A stretch of 64,000 bases of DNA from Neospora caninum Liverpool. Taxonomy: Eukaryota > Apicomplexa > Conoidasida > Eucoccidiorida > Sarcocystidae. The notes beneath the pieces are model-generated. The model worked only from the letters and a program-made list of their open reading frames with translations. It searched no databases and had not been told where the DNA came from. Position numbers and translations under genes: made by a program. The DNA is taken from assembly GCF_000208865.1 (NCBI RefSeq), contig NC_018397.1, positions 806,001 to 870,000 on the forward strand. Direction: 5' to 3'. This document shows, piece after piece, positions 46,825-59,790 of the stretch; within the stretch, counting starts at the first letter, position 1, and every line of letters begins with the position of its first letter.

Positions 46825-49800
46825 GGTGCAGCGACACAAGGTGTGACTCTTAGACTTTAACACTTTGACGGGAAGGCGAGGAAGCCCGGTTTCTTTCGAT
46901 TTCACAAAGGGTCGAACTGTCTACAAAGAAAGGGAACCACGTGCCGAACCGCAAGGGGGGGGGGGTGGCAGAAGGGGAGGTGTAAGGGCGCGCCGGGATC
47001 TCCCAGAGGAAAACGGAGCCGGAGACACGGTGCCGCGGGGCGACTGTGCGTCAACGAAAAAGCGGTGGAAGAGCTGAGAAAAGGAACTTTTTTCGAGAGC
47101 AGGGAACCGATTTCCGGGAACGATTTTTGCGGTAACGACGCTGGGTAGGCGCTGTGGAGCCCGGTCTGCTCGGCTAAGACTTTGCGCAGGAGGGAAAAAC
47201 GGACTCGAGATGCCCCGGCACAGACGAGAAAAAGAAAGAGAAGTCGGGGAAACAGGAGAAGAAACAAAGACGGTTCCACGTGTGCCACTCTCAGTGAGAG
47301 CTGGCGACTCTCTGCGCGGTGTACGTCCACTCGACGGCAGATAGACGTGGCAGATTTATGCGCTGCCTTGCAAGGGAATATGGTGCATGACAGAACGCGG
47401 GCGCAGGGAGAAAAAAATGGTCGAGACAAACGCGCGAGAGAAGGAAACGGTGACCGTGTGAGAAATGCAGCGGCTGCGTACGAGGCACCGGACCCGGCGT
47501 TGCTCGCGCTGTGCGCGTTTTTGGTGAGGAGGGCAAGAAACAGGGATTTGGACGACAGCTATGCGCAAGTAGGGTCTCTCAGTGGCTTGGCAAGCGACAC
47601 GGGATCTCCCGCGACAGACAACACTCGACACTCAAAGACCCCCTGGAACGCCACAGACGGTGGACTTCTTTTCAAGGCACAGCCGCAGCCGAAAACCGAG
47701 AACAGGAACGGGGCACGCGTGCTTAACGATTTTTCCAAACCAGCCGCGAGGAGAAGAACCCTGCGGCAAACCTGGCAGGCGGGGGGCATTCTTGCGCGCG
47801 GCGCAACCGGAGACACAGCACGGGGGGTTCGACTGGCACATGGAACCCAAAGAAGAGAACCCGGCTGCGCACACCACAGACACACGCCTCTACGGGAGGC
47901 GCACGCGAAACAGGAAAGACAGCCCGTGTTAGAGCGACACGCGAACAGGAACGAAACGAACGTTTGGATTTTCCGGCGCTCCTCGCGGTGGGAATTTCAC
48001 GCGTCGCCTTTTCCTAGCTCGCGGCGGACAGACGCGCCTTCGCGCTTTCGACTGTGTGCAGGCAGATATCGCGACACACCGCTACATTCCGTCAGAGAGC
48101 GCTGCGATGCTGTCGATGGTTCGTCCGATCTTTCGGGGGGTCTTGCACAGCCGATCGGGAGATAACACGAAACGGAACCGGAGCCGCTGCTGAAGCAGGA
48201 CACCGAAGGAGTGCCTGCTCTCCAACGCGCCTCTCCGTGGTCCTCCGTACAAAGCCGGGCTCTACGAACATAAAGAGCACAGCGAGACCATCGATTATTA
48301 TCACATCATACGTGAAAGAGAAACACAGACAGACGCGAGCGAAAGCCGGTGCTTCCATTGTCAACTGGTACAGGACTTCCTCCCTCTTTGCCCGCCGCGC
48401 CAGCCGGAACTCCTGACCTCGGAGCCGCCCTCGAGGTCCTCTCTTCTCTGGTGAAAGGAAGAAGTCACGAAAAGAGTAAGAGAGGGTCAGAGCGCTGCTT
48501 CGCATGACGCGAAGAAGACACAGCTCAAGAGCATCAGGACAACCACGAGACAGAGACGCAGGTGTGTTCTAAAGAAACACAGGACACCACACATCGATAC
48601 ATATTTATGTCGATGTAAGGACCAAGAGCCGAGGTAACCGTGTGTCTGTGCGAGACGGTCGACTGCAGGGGGAGGGGATGAGATTGGACTGGGAAGAATG
48701 ACACGAAGACAAACCTTTCGTATCGGCACTCTTGTGTCTTCGGCCTTCGGTGAAGGCAAACGTGCACCCCATCTTTGAGCAACGAACAAGAGCCACAAAA
48801 TACAAACATAAGAGCAGTAACGATGATAGACCGAATGTATGAGATATCGTTTCCACCTGCACAAGGTCCCATAAAGACAAATGTAAGATTCAGGGCTGCT
48901 GCAGACAGCAAGAAGCAGCAGCGTGAGGCACCAACCGACACAACCTGGAAGCCTTCCGCAAAAAGCTTCAGTTCTTTGCCGCAGAGGTGTGCTGCACGTG
49001 GCGTGCGAGTGCTCTGGGATTCTGAAATGATATCCGTTTCTCTGCTCGTAGTTACCCAAGCCTTTTCCACAGCTCTCTCAGCCCTTCCTGCGGGCGCCTT
49101 GGCCCCTTTCCGAGAAAAAGAGTATGGAAGAAAGCAGCGGAAAGGCCGCACGCGGTTCCCTGCGCCAGAGCGCATTTCCACAGGTTTCCGAGCTGTCTCG
49201 ATGCTCGAGAGAAACAGCTTCGCGTTCGGTCTCCGGAAAGTCAGAGAATCGCGGCACGGCGACACGGTCTCAGTCACCTCCCTTCCTGCGGGATGACAGT
49301 CCAGAAGACAATGAAGGAGGAGGCTGATGTGCAAATTTCTTTCAGCGGCTCAGAACCGCCTCTACCTCCAGAGACTCTCTTGCTTTCATTATCGCTGATC
49401 CGGCGACATTAAAGAAGGACAGAACTGCGTGTTTCGTCGAGTGGTGAAGTGCTTTTCTCAGACAACGTTTAAAGAATACTTCCTTCTTAAGCGTAGAGGC
49501 GTTGCTGGAGAACTCGGTCGACGAATAACCTGCCGTTTGCTCTCGAAACGAAAAGGTATATGCCTAGGAGGCCACATAGGGGCCGAGACACCGACGAACT
49601 ATGTTTGATCTACAGCATGTTTGACGTAGCTTCTCTTCACGTTTAGGGATACACTCCATTTGTAGTGCTCTTCGCCTCCGTGGAGCAGTCTACTAAGGAA
49701 CTCGACGCTGCAGTTGGGCGGGGGGAGGGGAAACGACTTTGAACTTATTTCTTAAAAGGCAAAGTTAAAGTTTCCTACACCTATGCACAGGAATCTGAGA

Positions 49801-50886
49801 AGAGAGGACGTCTGGATATATCGAGGTTACGCCAACCTGTTCTCACATATGGCCATTACTGCGAATACCCACCTATCGATCTTCGAATGCACACACAACC
49901 AGACACGTTTATACATTTCTACATAAAAGTGTGTCTAGGAATACACTCTTGTCTATTTGGGTCCAGCCCCGAGGAGAGTCTCGGCTGTACCCAATTGCGT
50001 GCGCGGCAGTTGTGCAGCGAATCGAAGGTTGCATGCCTTGCGGCGAGCGCGGGGAAACAACGCGTCAATCTGTCGAGAAAAACGTTTCCGTAGATGCGAA
50101 TTTGTGGAAAAGCATCCAGGTGTCCAGAGAAACTGCCACAGGCTCGTCGAGTTAGAAAAACACAGAAACCGCCGTTTGACAAGAAATTGCACACCTCGAG
50201 CGGCTGTCCCCGTGCGCTGTCGATTCCCCAGGTGTCTGTACACGCGACGGCGAGTGCTCTTTCTTTCTTGCCTCCAGCGATAATCAATCCTTCTTTTTTT
50301 GCGTGGGTTTTTCGCGAGGGCCTGTGCAATGAAGATGCACTCGAATCTCCAAATCGCACACCCTTTCCTCAGAGTCCCTCTCGCGACTTGTTCTGTTTTC
50401 TCTCTCGAGCTCGCATCATACGCCTTCGTGGACGAGTTCGTCTTTCCACGCTTCCTCATATCCTTTTTATGTGGAGATATTCATATCCTTTATGGGGAGA
50501 GAAATGAAATGAGCCCTGGAATGACAAGGCCTCGAGATCTCCGTCTGAACCAACGCAAAACGACACTCTAAAAGTGGAAAAATACCTCAATCCGCTTTCA
50601 TCTCCGCACATCTATCCTTCAATCCAACAACCTGTGTCCACAAAGCTACATACAAACACAAGTGCTTGCAACGCCGAGCATGCCTATATACACGTGTACA
50701 TTTAATCACTTTTATATCTATGTGTGTCGGTACATATGAGCGTGAATTTGTGTCTACAGGTGTGAAATAAGCTGGCCTGCCGTCCATAGGAGGACACATT
50801 TGCGTCTTGAGTGCGTGATGCTCAGGTGTCCAGCTTGCGACCGCTTGTGAGGTGGGGAAATCTTTTTGTTTCCGAAAGAGAGAAGA
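46825..50886. other. Divergent intergenic region between acyl-CoA synthetase and PIG-M
   Basis: Head-to-head spacer of 4.1 kb that should hold both promoters. Long frames near 47.2-48.2 kb (plus) and 48.5-49.3 kb (minus) start at TTG and have no domain. The only element I can point to is the repeat copy near 48775-48879, related to one at the start of PIG-M intron 1. Confidence 0.5.
48775..48879 (-). repeat. Dispersed repeat copy A, possible mitochondrial DNA insertion
   Basis: Over 71 bases (48809-48879) this matches 51796-51866 at roughly four positions in five by eye, same orientation, and weaker similarity continues leftward. On the minus strand it reads VQVETISHTFGLSSLLLLCL in one frame. 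The other copy reads AQVEATSYPFGLSSLLLLR in the corresponding frame, so hydrophobic coding character is shared. Coccidian nuclear genomes are known to carry many short diverged fragments of mitochondrial genes (NUMTs); that origin is inferred, not shown. Confidence 0.55.
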
Positions 50887-53800
50887 ATGGAGGCGACTCG
50901 TGGCCTTCCCTCTGAGCGGGGGGCACCTTCTGCGGAGGGTTCCTCTACGCGTCCGTCGCTCTCCCAACGTCTCCTCGCGCCATGCCACCGGGTGTACATA
51001 CACCTCAGCAAGGTTCCGGCGCCACAGCTTCGGCGCTACGTGTACCTTTACGCTGTGCTTCTGCGCGTTGTGCTGATTGTCTACGGCGAGTGGCAAGACC
51101 GGAACTTGCGCGTGAAATTTACAGACATCGACTACAAGGTGTACAGCGATGCTGCGCGCTACGTCGTAGACTTCCAGTCGCCGTATAAACGGCACACGTA
51201 CCGGTACACTCCCATCATCGCTTTTATCTGTGTAGGGAACATCCTGGTTCACTCCGCCTGCGGCAAGGTTCTCTTTGCTGCTGCCGACCTCCTGCTCTCG
51301 CTCCTCACGGAGAGACTCTTGCTTTTTCTCGCCGATCAAAAGCGAGAAGCGACCCAAGACCAAGACACGGAACTGCGGGCGCACGCGCCTCCCCTCTCGT
51401 CTTCCAATGCCGCCAGTCTCCTCCTGTCCTCTCTCCAGTCTCCCTCGTCTTCTTCTCCTTCTTCGCCGCCTTCTTCCCCGACGTCGTCTTCTCCCTCCGC
51501 TCCTGCGTCTCCACGGCCGTCTCCCTCTCAATTCTCTCCATCTTCTCCTTTCTTTCCGGCTTCGTCTCCTGCGCCCTCGTCCTCCTCCACGAAGGCTCCT
51601 GTGGTCAGCGCCTTTCTTCTTCCTGCTCTCTGCTGGACGGCCTTCCCAGTCGCTGCGACTGTCAGCACTCGAGGCAACGCAGATGTCGTGCCTTCTCTCC
51701 TCTGTCTCCTCCTCCTGTTCCTCCTCCGCACTCGCCGCCTCGATGCAGCGGCGATTTGGTGAGCCTCATTAAGAATAGCCAGAGTAAACACCAACGTAAG
51801 AGCAGTAAAGACGATAGACCAAATGGGTAAGATGTCGCCTCCACCTGCGCGAGTTCCCCTAAAGACACCTCTCCTGACTTGGAAGGAGAACTCTCAGACT
51901 GCCCGAGTGTCCAGTTCTTCCCTTTCTTGTTGTGCCGCCGCTCCTCAGCCTCCTTTGCATGCCTGTGCCTGAGACGAAGGAGAAAAGGGAGAAGAATCCA
52001 CACCGAAGGAGAGACGCGAAAAAGCGCGACGAGAGACGCGTAATTCAGAGAAAGGTTCTTCGTGCCTGTCACAGCTGTGTGTTTGAGCGAATGCGAAAGA
52101 CCGTGCCTGTAGATGGCGAAGCTTGTCTCTCTTCTTCACGTTTCCCTGCTCGGACTCGTGCGCACACGAGAATTTTGCAAAGCCACGAGAGAAAAGAAAC
52201 TGCCTTCGTGGGTTCGTCTGTGTGCCGTGCTGCGGTGTCTCTACAGCTACGGCCTCGCTGTACACGTAAAGATCTTCCCAGTCGTGTACGGCATCCCTAT
52301 TCTCCTTTTTCTTCGGGGACAGCCTCTTGGGAATGTAAGCTCTCCTCTACATACACAAATGCACAAACCTGCATACGCACTTGTGGCGAATATGCGCTCA
52401 CAAAAGGACGCTCCACACCACGGGGAAGTCTCTCGAGACCCAGTATCCTTGCATATTTGCAGACAGTGCTATATAATACGTACACAGGTCCATTCATCTC
52501 TATCTTTTCATCTCTCCATCTCGTTCTGGGTATGCGCATCTGTTGGTCTATCGGCGTATCTAAGTCTCTTTTTCTGCAGCCCTCTCTCCGTCAACGTGCA
52601 AGAGGTGTGCATGGTGACCTTTTGAGTTTTACTTTGTTGTTTAAATGTGCATCTTTGAGTTTAAAAACATTTCGGAAGAATGGGAGAGAATATATCTTCA
52701 GCTCTTCCAGGTTCAAGCGCATACCAAAAAGTATTGTTTGCCGCGATTTTCCTGGCGCTTACGACAGGCCCTGCCCCCAGTTGACCAGGTTCTTCGTCTT
52801 CCTCGCCTGAACGTGGCTGCGATGTTGGCGCCGGCGTCTCTCTTCGCCTTTCTCTCTGCTCTTTTTCAACTCTTGCGAGCTGCCGTCTTTCTCTTCTCCC
52901 TGCCGCTTGTGTTGCCTCTCCGTCTCCTGCCGCGCCTGAACGCCGCGCAGCGGCGATTCGGCCTCTTGAGCGTCGGCACCTTCTTCGGTCTCGGAACCAT
53001 CTTCTACCTCTGGTGAGGCACGCGCTTCCTTCTCCAGATATCCATCTCTAGTCTATGTATGCATGCAGATGCATACGTGCAGCGCGTTTGTGTGCTTTGC
53101 GTCTGCGCATATATATCTCTATATATATCTCTATATATTTGAATCTATTTATGCCTCTGTGGTTATGCGTGTATTGGCGTAGGGTTCCCCGTGCTGCATT
53201 TGTGTGTGGTTTGGGTACTGGAAAAATGCGTCTGCGTGCGCATGCGAACTTGTGCTGTGTGCTGCACACTTTCTCCGCTGCCCACATAAAACGAGACGAG
53301 GAAACGCGCGGGCAATTCTGTGTGCTTCCGTACGACCTCTGGCGTCTTTGCACCCGCCGCTGAGGCGTATGTACACTTCGCGAGACACCTCGGAGGTGTC
53401 TTTACGGCTCCACACAAACCACTGGACAGCGAAAGGTTGGCGGGGGGAGTTTTCTCGCGCGTTGTGCCGTCCTGCGCCCCTCGCTCTGGACAGTCCAACT
53501 TCGCTGCCTTCTCTTCTCTCGCTGTCTTGCTCGTGGGTTTTCGGCCCGAAAGACACTCTCCGAACTCCGCAGGCTGACTGGTCCTCGCCGTGCGCTCTAT
53601 CTATTTCTTCTCAGCTACGGCTGGCCGTTCCTCTTCGAGGCGTATCTTTACCACTTCTCGCGCGTCGACATTCGCCACAACTTTTCGCTCTTCTTCTACC
53701 TGCTTTACCTCTCTGCACAAACGCCATCGAAGGTGACGCTGCCGGAAGTTCGCACATGCGCTTGCATGCACTCGTGCAAGTTAGATCTTCCTTCTCGAAA

Positions 53801-54597
53801 CAGTAGTCGTACACAGACGCGCACCCTTGCGTAGTGATGCCAGACATCGGAGATGCCCATTTCGCTCAGACACGCCTTCAGATATGTAGACAGACGCGTG
53901 TGTATGTGGAAATTTAGACTCCTAGACATATCCATCTATATCTATCTATCTATGTCTGTCTATCTGTCTCTATCTATCTATCTGTCTATCTATCCATCTA
54001 TCTCTATCTCAGCTTCTTTTTTCTCGTGGGGGATTTTTCTCTCGTTTTTGCGCTGCTGTCCCTGACAGGCTCTCGGCATCATCACGTTCATCCCGCAGAT
54101 GGCGACGTGCCTGCTTGTCGGTTGCTACTACGCGCAGAAAGGCAAACTGGAACTCGCGTTCTTTCTTCAGGTTGGCAGGCAGAGAAAAGCGGGGCGGGCG
54201 ACAACACGGTGGGGAAGGAGACAAGTCGCAGCCTTGCGTGGTCGCCTGCGTGGGGCGTGTAAAGGCAGATGCAGAGGGGAGGCGCACACCTTTCAGAACA
54301 TTCCCCTCGAATGGTAGAGATGAAAATATACAAAAATCATAAACAGTACGCGTTTTCCTTGTCGGCTTCGGTGTTCTGCCTCGTCTTGGGTCTCCTGTTT
54401 TTTTTCTTTTTTTTCTCTTTGTGGTTTCTCTTTTCGAGGGGCGAGTGGGATCCCGAACGAGATATGCGGGCACTGTCTTTTTCGGATGAAGGCCGTTTCC
54501 GGTGCTCGATGCGGGTCCTTCTGCCTCCTTTTTCAGACTCTCATCTTTGTCGCGCTCAACAAAGTCTGCACCGCACAGGTGAGCTTTCAACACAATT

Positions 54598-54692
<95 letters not shown>

Positions 54693-55778
54693 CTTCTGGT
54701 CTGTGTGTGGCGGTGTACGGACACTCCACGGCGCAGAGACGGGGTGCATGCATGGTTGCGCGTTTTCTCAGTACTTCCTCTGGTGGCTGGCCCTTTTGCC
54801 CTTCGCCGTCGCCGGCACGGACTTGAGACCGGTGAGAAAGACACGCGCTCGCACGAGCTGTGACCCATAGACAGACAGCAGAAGCGAGAGAGCGAGAGAA
54901 CGCGCAAGATGCCGACTAGACGTCACGCTTTGTTGAGAAAGACGGATTTATCGGAGGAAAAGAGGACGAAGAGAGAACCTGTGAGACGCTCGACAGACCG
55001 GAGCAGAGCGTGCGTTGTCGAACAGCTGGGACAGAGAAGCTGAAAAGACAACGTGGGCGGCGGCTCCCCGCCCTCGGCGCACGCGCAGTGTGGAGAGGCC
55101 GGAGCAGGCGACGGGAAGGAAGGTGACTGGCGTGAGCGTCTCTCTTTTGCGTCTCGGGTGTATGTACAGCGGACGTGCTGGCAGATCGTGGGGGCTCTCG
55201 CAGTGTTTGAGGCCTCTCACCTGTTGTGGATGTTCTTCGGCTACGCGGTCGAGTTCCGAGGCAAAGCCAGCTTCTTCCCAGTAAGCCAAAAAGACTGGCG
55301 TCCTCTCTTCTCTCCTCAACTCGCACACCAATGCAGCTGCCATCGGCATGCGCATTTTGCATGCACATGCAATACAGCCACACACAGAACTGAGGACCGA
55401 ATCCGCCGCCGAATCCACCCCGGCCCCACATCTCTAAGCCGTTCCAGACATTGCGAGATTCCCGCAGTAAATCTCCATATATATATGTATATATGTAGGC
55501 CGTTACAGCTGTTTCTTTGTCTGTCTATACACATGTAGGACTATAGAGAAACGGGATCATCTAAGCTTTGTTGAGCGCTCTCTATATGTAGATCCATGCG
55601 CATGTTCATGAAGACACTTGTGTATTTCCATAAACCTCTGTGTGTGTGTTCCCCCGTGTTTTGTGTCGCGCAGATGTTTTTGTCTTCCCTTTTCTTCGCC
55701 TTGTCCCAGTTCCTCATCGTCTGGTTCTTCATCCTAAAGTCCGGAAGACGCTGGACTCTGCGCTCAAAGACCGCGTAG
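50887..55778 (+). CDS. PIGM: GPI mannosyltransferase I catalytic subunit
   Basis: Nine exons: 50887-51758, 52247-52334, 52789-53012, 53615-53732, 54069-54170, 54537-54578, 54772-54831, 55170-55280, 55674-55778 (573 aa; phases 2, 0, 2, 0, 0, 0, 0, 0). Exon 3 could instead start at 52768, adding seven residues. Landmarks follow PIG-M throughout: FTDIDYKVYSDAARYV with the DxD-type Asp80/Asp82, SPYKRHTYRYTPI, STRGNADVV, YGLAVHVKIFPVVYGIPI, YGWPFLFEAYLYHFSRVDIR, HNFSLFFYLLYLS, FVALNKVCTAQYFLWWLALL, and a final membrane helix. The enzyme adds the first mannose to the GPI precursor in the ER lumen, usually with PIG-X; in Toxoplasma and its relatives GPI anchors hold major surface antigens. A Ser/Pro-rich insert (about residues 152-240) interrupts a loop. 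The ATG is the first in frame. Confidence 0.95.
51758..51866 (-). repeat. Dispersed repeat copy B, in PIG-M intron 1
   Basis: Related to the copy at 48775-48879: the best block (51796-51866) shares TAAGAGCAGTAA, GATAGACC, TCCACCTGC and TAAAGACA in the same order and spacing. Minus-strand reading gives hydrophobic stretches in two frames. Similarity begins almost at the intron 1 donor (GATTTG|GTGAGC), so the insertion or its edge sits next to the splice site. Confidence 0.55.
53931..54010. repeat. TCTA/TCTG tetranucleotide repeat in PIG-M intron 4
   Basis: About twenty imperfect TCTA-type units with TCTG and CCTA variants, ending roughly 60 bp before the acceptor of exon 5. Confidence 0.85.
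54596..54692. repeat. (TTTC)24 microsatellite in PIG-M intron 6
   Basis: About 24 perfect TTTC units starting 17 bases after the intron 6 donor (CACAG|GTGAGC). The transcript carries a pyrimidine tract of nearly 100 bases inside an intron of only 193 bases. Confidence 0.95.
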
Positions 55779-57400
55779 CAAAAATCCGTTTTCAAAACCA
55801 GCGATCCTCGCCGCCTCTCTGCCTGGCGACGAGACGGCGCAAGCCAAGCTCTGCTGACAAACGACACCTGCCGCTGTCAGGCGCTGTGCACCTGGCCGAT
55901 CTGTGCCCGTTTCCTCTTCCTTTCTCTACCTCTCGATCTCGCGCCGTCTCAGTGCACTCTCTCACTGCCTCGAACATATCCACAAATACTCATACATCCA
56001 AATATATATATATATATATTTTATATATATATATATTATATAGATATATAGGTAGGATATGTCTCGTCGATGCATCGTATCTGCGCACAACTGTGTCAGG
56101 ACTGCGACCTCTGAATCGATCTGTTGTTGTGTGGAGTCGAAAGAGCATCCCTTGACTTGCCCTCGCTTCCTTTTCTTCGGCCCTGTTTCGTCTCGGTGCC
56201 GCGACGCCAATTGTTTTCCGACTTTTTCCTCCATGAAAACGGTGGCGCGCGCGCTTTCCGGCGCGACGACTCGGATTCTCGTCTCCGTCGGGACGCGAAT
56301 AGTGTTTGTGTTAAACACGCGCTCTTTTCTGGCGTGGGAAAACGTTTTCCCGCAGCCTCTGCTGATCAGCTGGGACTCACAAAAAATCGAGATTCGACAC
56401 GACGTGGAACTGCGTCTGGGAGGACAGAACTCTGGTCGCCTTGCGGGCTGCAGATTTGCGAGGCTGTCCACCCCCCATTGCCGTCCTCATCACACGCACC
56501 TGTCTATCTCTCAGACAGAACGTTTGTCTTTCTCTCTCTCTCGTGCGGATCTCGTGGCGCACAGATTCCCCTCAGTTTTAGAGAACTCAAACACCGCCAG
56601 GGGTTCGCGGGTCTGGGCGTTAGGACAGAAACCCATTGGCAGGATTCGTGTGAGCGCATTGGGGACGAGAGCACGCGCGCACGGAGAAGACGGCGAGAAA
56701 CGAGGCAACCGTTTTGCGGCTGGCAGCACTTCGTCGCGCCTCTCTGTTTGCGAGGGAGTTGCGAACGCGCTTGGGTAGCGCGAAAAAGAGCGCACGAGAA
56801 ATCACGTCCCGTTTCTGGAAAGCGGAGCGGCTGCTTTCGTGGAAAAGAAAAATAAACGATGGACGAAAAACGGAAGGGTACAGGGACGAGGCGCGCGAAC
56901 GCGACAGAAAGAAAACCCACTCGGAAACCAGGGAGACGAGGAGACCGCCGTGGCCACAAGAAAGAAGACACAGCCCGAGAAGGCGAACCGCACTCCGAGC
57001 TCAGCTAGTACAGAGAAGCCAAGAGGCGCCGCGCTTGAAAGCCGTTCCCGCCTGTATGTACACCGCACAGCAGGGCCATCAGAGCAAAGTCCATCTCAGG
57101 TTTCCGGAAACACATTCCTGCAAGAAATTGCCGGAGAAGGACCGGCGCACTTGGAGAGAAAGCGTCCACATACGAAAGTCAGCCTCAGTCTTTAAAGGCG
57201 ACGGCCTTTCCCCCTCTCGCGGCACCGCACACTCTTCGCTTGTACCAGCACAGAAACCTTTGTTTTCTCCTTTCTGCACATCTGCACACACAGGCCTCTT
57301 GCTCGACTGGGGTGCGAGAGCTGCGCCACAAAGCACGGCCCCGCAGCTTCTCGGAGACAGCCCACGTCTTCCCACTGAATCGCTTCCGTGCTTCCACCGG
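55779..57400. other. Convergent intergenic region between PIG-M and mS29
   Basis: Tail-to-tail spacer of 1.6 kb for the two 3' UTRs. Frames above 150 codons on both strands are explained by high GC content and lack motifs. It contains a TA repeat at 56001-56051. Confidence 0.5.
56001..56051. repeat. Imperfect (TA)n repeat
   Basis: About 50 bases of TA units with a few T and G interruptions, 220 bp beyond the PIG-M stop codon. Confidence 0.9.
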
Positions 57401-59754
57401 TCACTTGGCGCGCCTCCCGAACGGAGGAGACACCCCCTGGCTACGGTGCTCAGCTGTACATACACCGGGGCGCGTTCGTCGCTTCACGACTACTATCGAC
57501 CCCACACTCACCAGAGAGCATGTAGAAGTACTCCAGCTTCTCCCGAGGGAACTCGTGGAGAATTTTCTTCTTGTGGTAATACGCGACAAAGTTGGCGAAC
57601 TCGAGGGGAGAGAAATTGCGCACAGTTCGAATCTCTTCTTCTCTGCAGAGGCACAGGCGAGCGAAAGAGAGTCCACTGTCTCGACGAGATGTGAAGCGGC
57701 AACACAAACGGACGCATGTGTATAGCACGTTCAGGTTCCGACACCAAGTCTTTCCCTTCAGTGAAAGTCGCTCTCTCAGCAAACCTCGGATGCCTTGCTG
57801 CTCTCCTCGTTTATCTTTCTCTTCTTGCCCCTTTATGTTCTTGTCTTTTCCACTTCCCAGCGTCTCTCGCGTACCGTACGCCCAGGAGCTCAGGCCGGTA
57901 GTCTCTGCGGTTCGACCGTCGCCAAGAAGTCGCGCAGATCCGCAGGCCTGCAAAGCAAAACTTGCGCGAGACAGGATCTGATGCGACGACACGGCGCGCA
58001 GAAAGAGCACTTACGCGCACCTCCGAGAGGCGCGCTTTCCCTTCTGAAGAAGCGAACTGCACATGCAACGTAGTAGTGCCTCTCGCGTCTCGAGAGACGC
58101 CGTTTCCGACAGAGACACCGAGAGAGAGAGAGGCCGCAGAGAAGAGCCGCGCCGGCGGACCAGACCCACCTCGTTGGAATTGTTGGGCGTCGTCGAAGCG
58201 CGATAGAAGCCGCGGCGTGGAGAGATGGAAGGCAGGGATGTAGCCGTTGTATCGCGTGCCTTCGTACCGCATGGAGACGTACTCGCTGACGGGGAAGCAC
58301 TCGTTCCATTCGTCTGCAGCGCAAAAGTATCGCTCCTCAGTTCCGTTCCTGGCTTTGCCTGTGTTTCCGGTTCTTCGCCAGAAGCGTCTTGCACGGGATC
58401 GCCGGCTGCGTCTCTCGCCCCACGGCCGCGACCTTTCGTAGAGACGCCCACACCGCTGTAACCCCGCCAGGAGCTGGAAAAAGACGGAGGGGACGAGAGC
58501 GGGGACACGGCGTCAGAGAACAGGCGGGAAACATCCACAAAAAAAGGTGCGAACGCAGAGAGAGGAGCGGGGGAACGGAAGGAAACGGATAGAGACCAGA
58601 CTCACCGACTGCGATGAGGACGTTCACCAGTGTTTGTTTCTTCAGCTGCTCCCAGACTTCGTACAGCGCCTGGGTAGCGAAAGCCTCATTCTGCAGTCCA
58701 AACTCGGCAATTTCCCACAGCGAAGCTGGATTTGGAAGCCGCGCCCTGAAAAAACAAAGAATCTCCGGACAAAGCAACATCCCCACTTTCTCTTTCTCGC
58801 TCTCCTTTTTCGCCCCCTCTCTCCGTCTCTGGCAAATTCGCGGAGCGCCTACTTGATGGAAGGAATCGAAACTTCTCGGCGGTACGCGTGCCACAGCTTC
58901 AAGCGCTCGCGGGCAAGAAGAATCTCATCGCGCAGCTGAACAGGAAAAACTCGGAAACGCCCCGACAATATATCGACGATATCGCTGCGATTTCTCTCTT
59001 TCCTCTCTCTCTCCCTGCAGGTGGGGGAGGTAGCCCAGGGCACGGCGCGGACTCGAGACTCGACTCTGGCTTCTCCCCCTCTCCACAAAGTGCAACGCCA
59101 AACTCGCCTCTGCAACGCCTAGAGCGAGGGCGACAGAGAGTGCGCGGGCGTTCGACCGTCGCGGCCTTTTGCGCAAAGGGGGGACCTCGCCCGCAGCCAC
59201 GTCGAAAAAGAAGTGCATGCGCGTCGGATAAGGAAACGGGAACTTTTCCCGAGAGACTCAAGAACCTCGAGAAGGCCCCGAAAAAACAGGCGAGAGACGC
59301 CGAGACCTTGTTTCCACGCGAGAAAAGGCGGAGAGAACGGCCGAAACACACGGGGCTCTTGCCGAAGCAGGTGAAACGCGCACGCTCTCTCGAACGCGAG
59401 AACCTACCTGGCTGTCGAGGAGGCCTTCATCCTTGACGGAGGCGTGAGGAGACGTCTTGTGTTTCCTTTGTCTCTCTTCGTCTCGCTGTTGACGAATCTC
59501 GTCCAGATCCTTCTCAATCGCCTTCTCCAACAAACCATGGTAGCTGCGCTCCGCATACAGCCGGTGAACCTGACGGAGGACGCGACGACTGACAAAAATA
59601 TCTTGGAAAAAACTCAGAGCGGCGCGAGAACGCAAAGCGCGCGCGAAGGCAACACGTGGCATGGGAAAGAACAGAGAAGAATGAGTGCCTCAAAAACGAG
59701 ACACAACAGCCATCGAGATAGCGATAGGGAGAGAGTGAGGGACAAAGACTTATC

Positions 59755-59790
<36 letters not shown>

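Noticed and set aside
47182..48165. Plus-strand frame of 327 codons
   Set aside because: TTG start, Arg/Lys/Thr-rich low complexity and no domain; lies in the divergent spacer of two genes.
48534..49334. Minus-strand frame of 266 codons with hydrophobic segments
   Set aside because: TTG start and several competing frames; its hydrophobic part coincides with the repeat element, which explains it better than a gene.
54009..54749. Minus-strand frame with long KERKKE repeats
   Set aside because: Direct translation of the TTTC microsatellite in a PIG-M intron.
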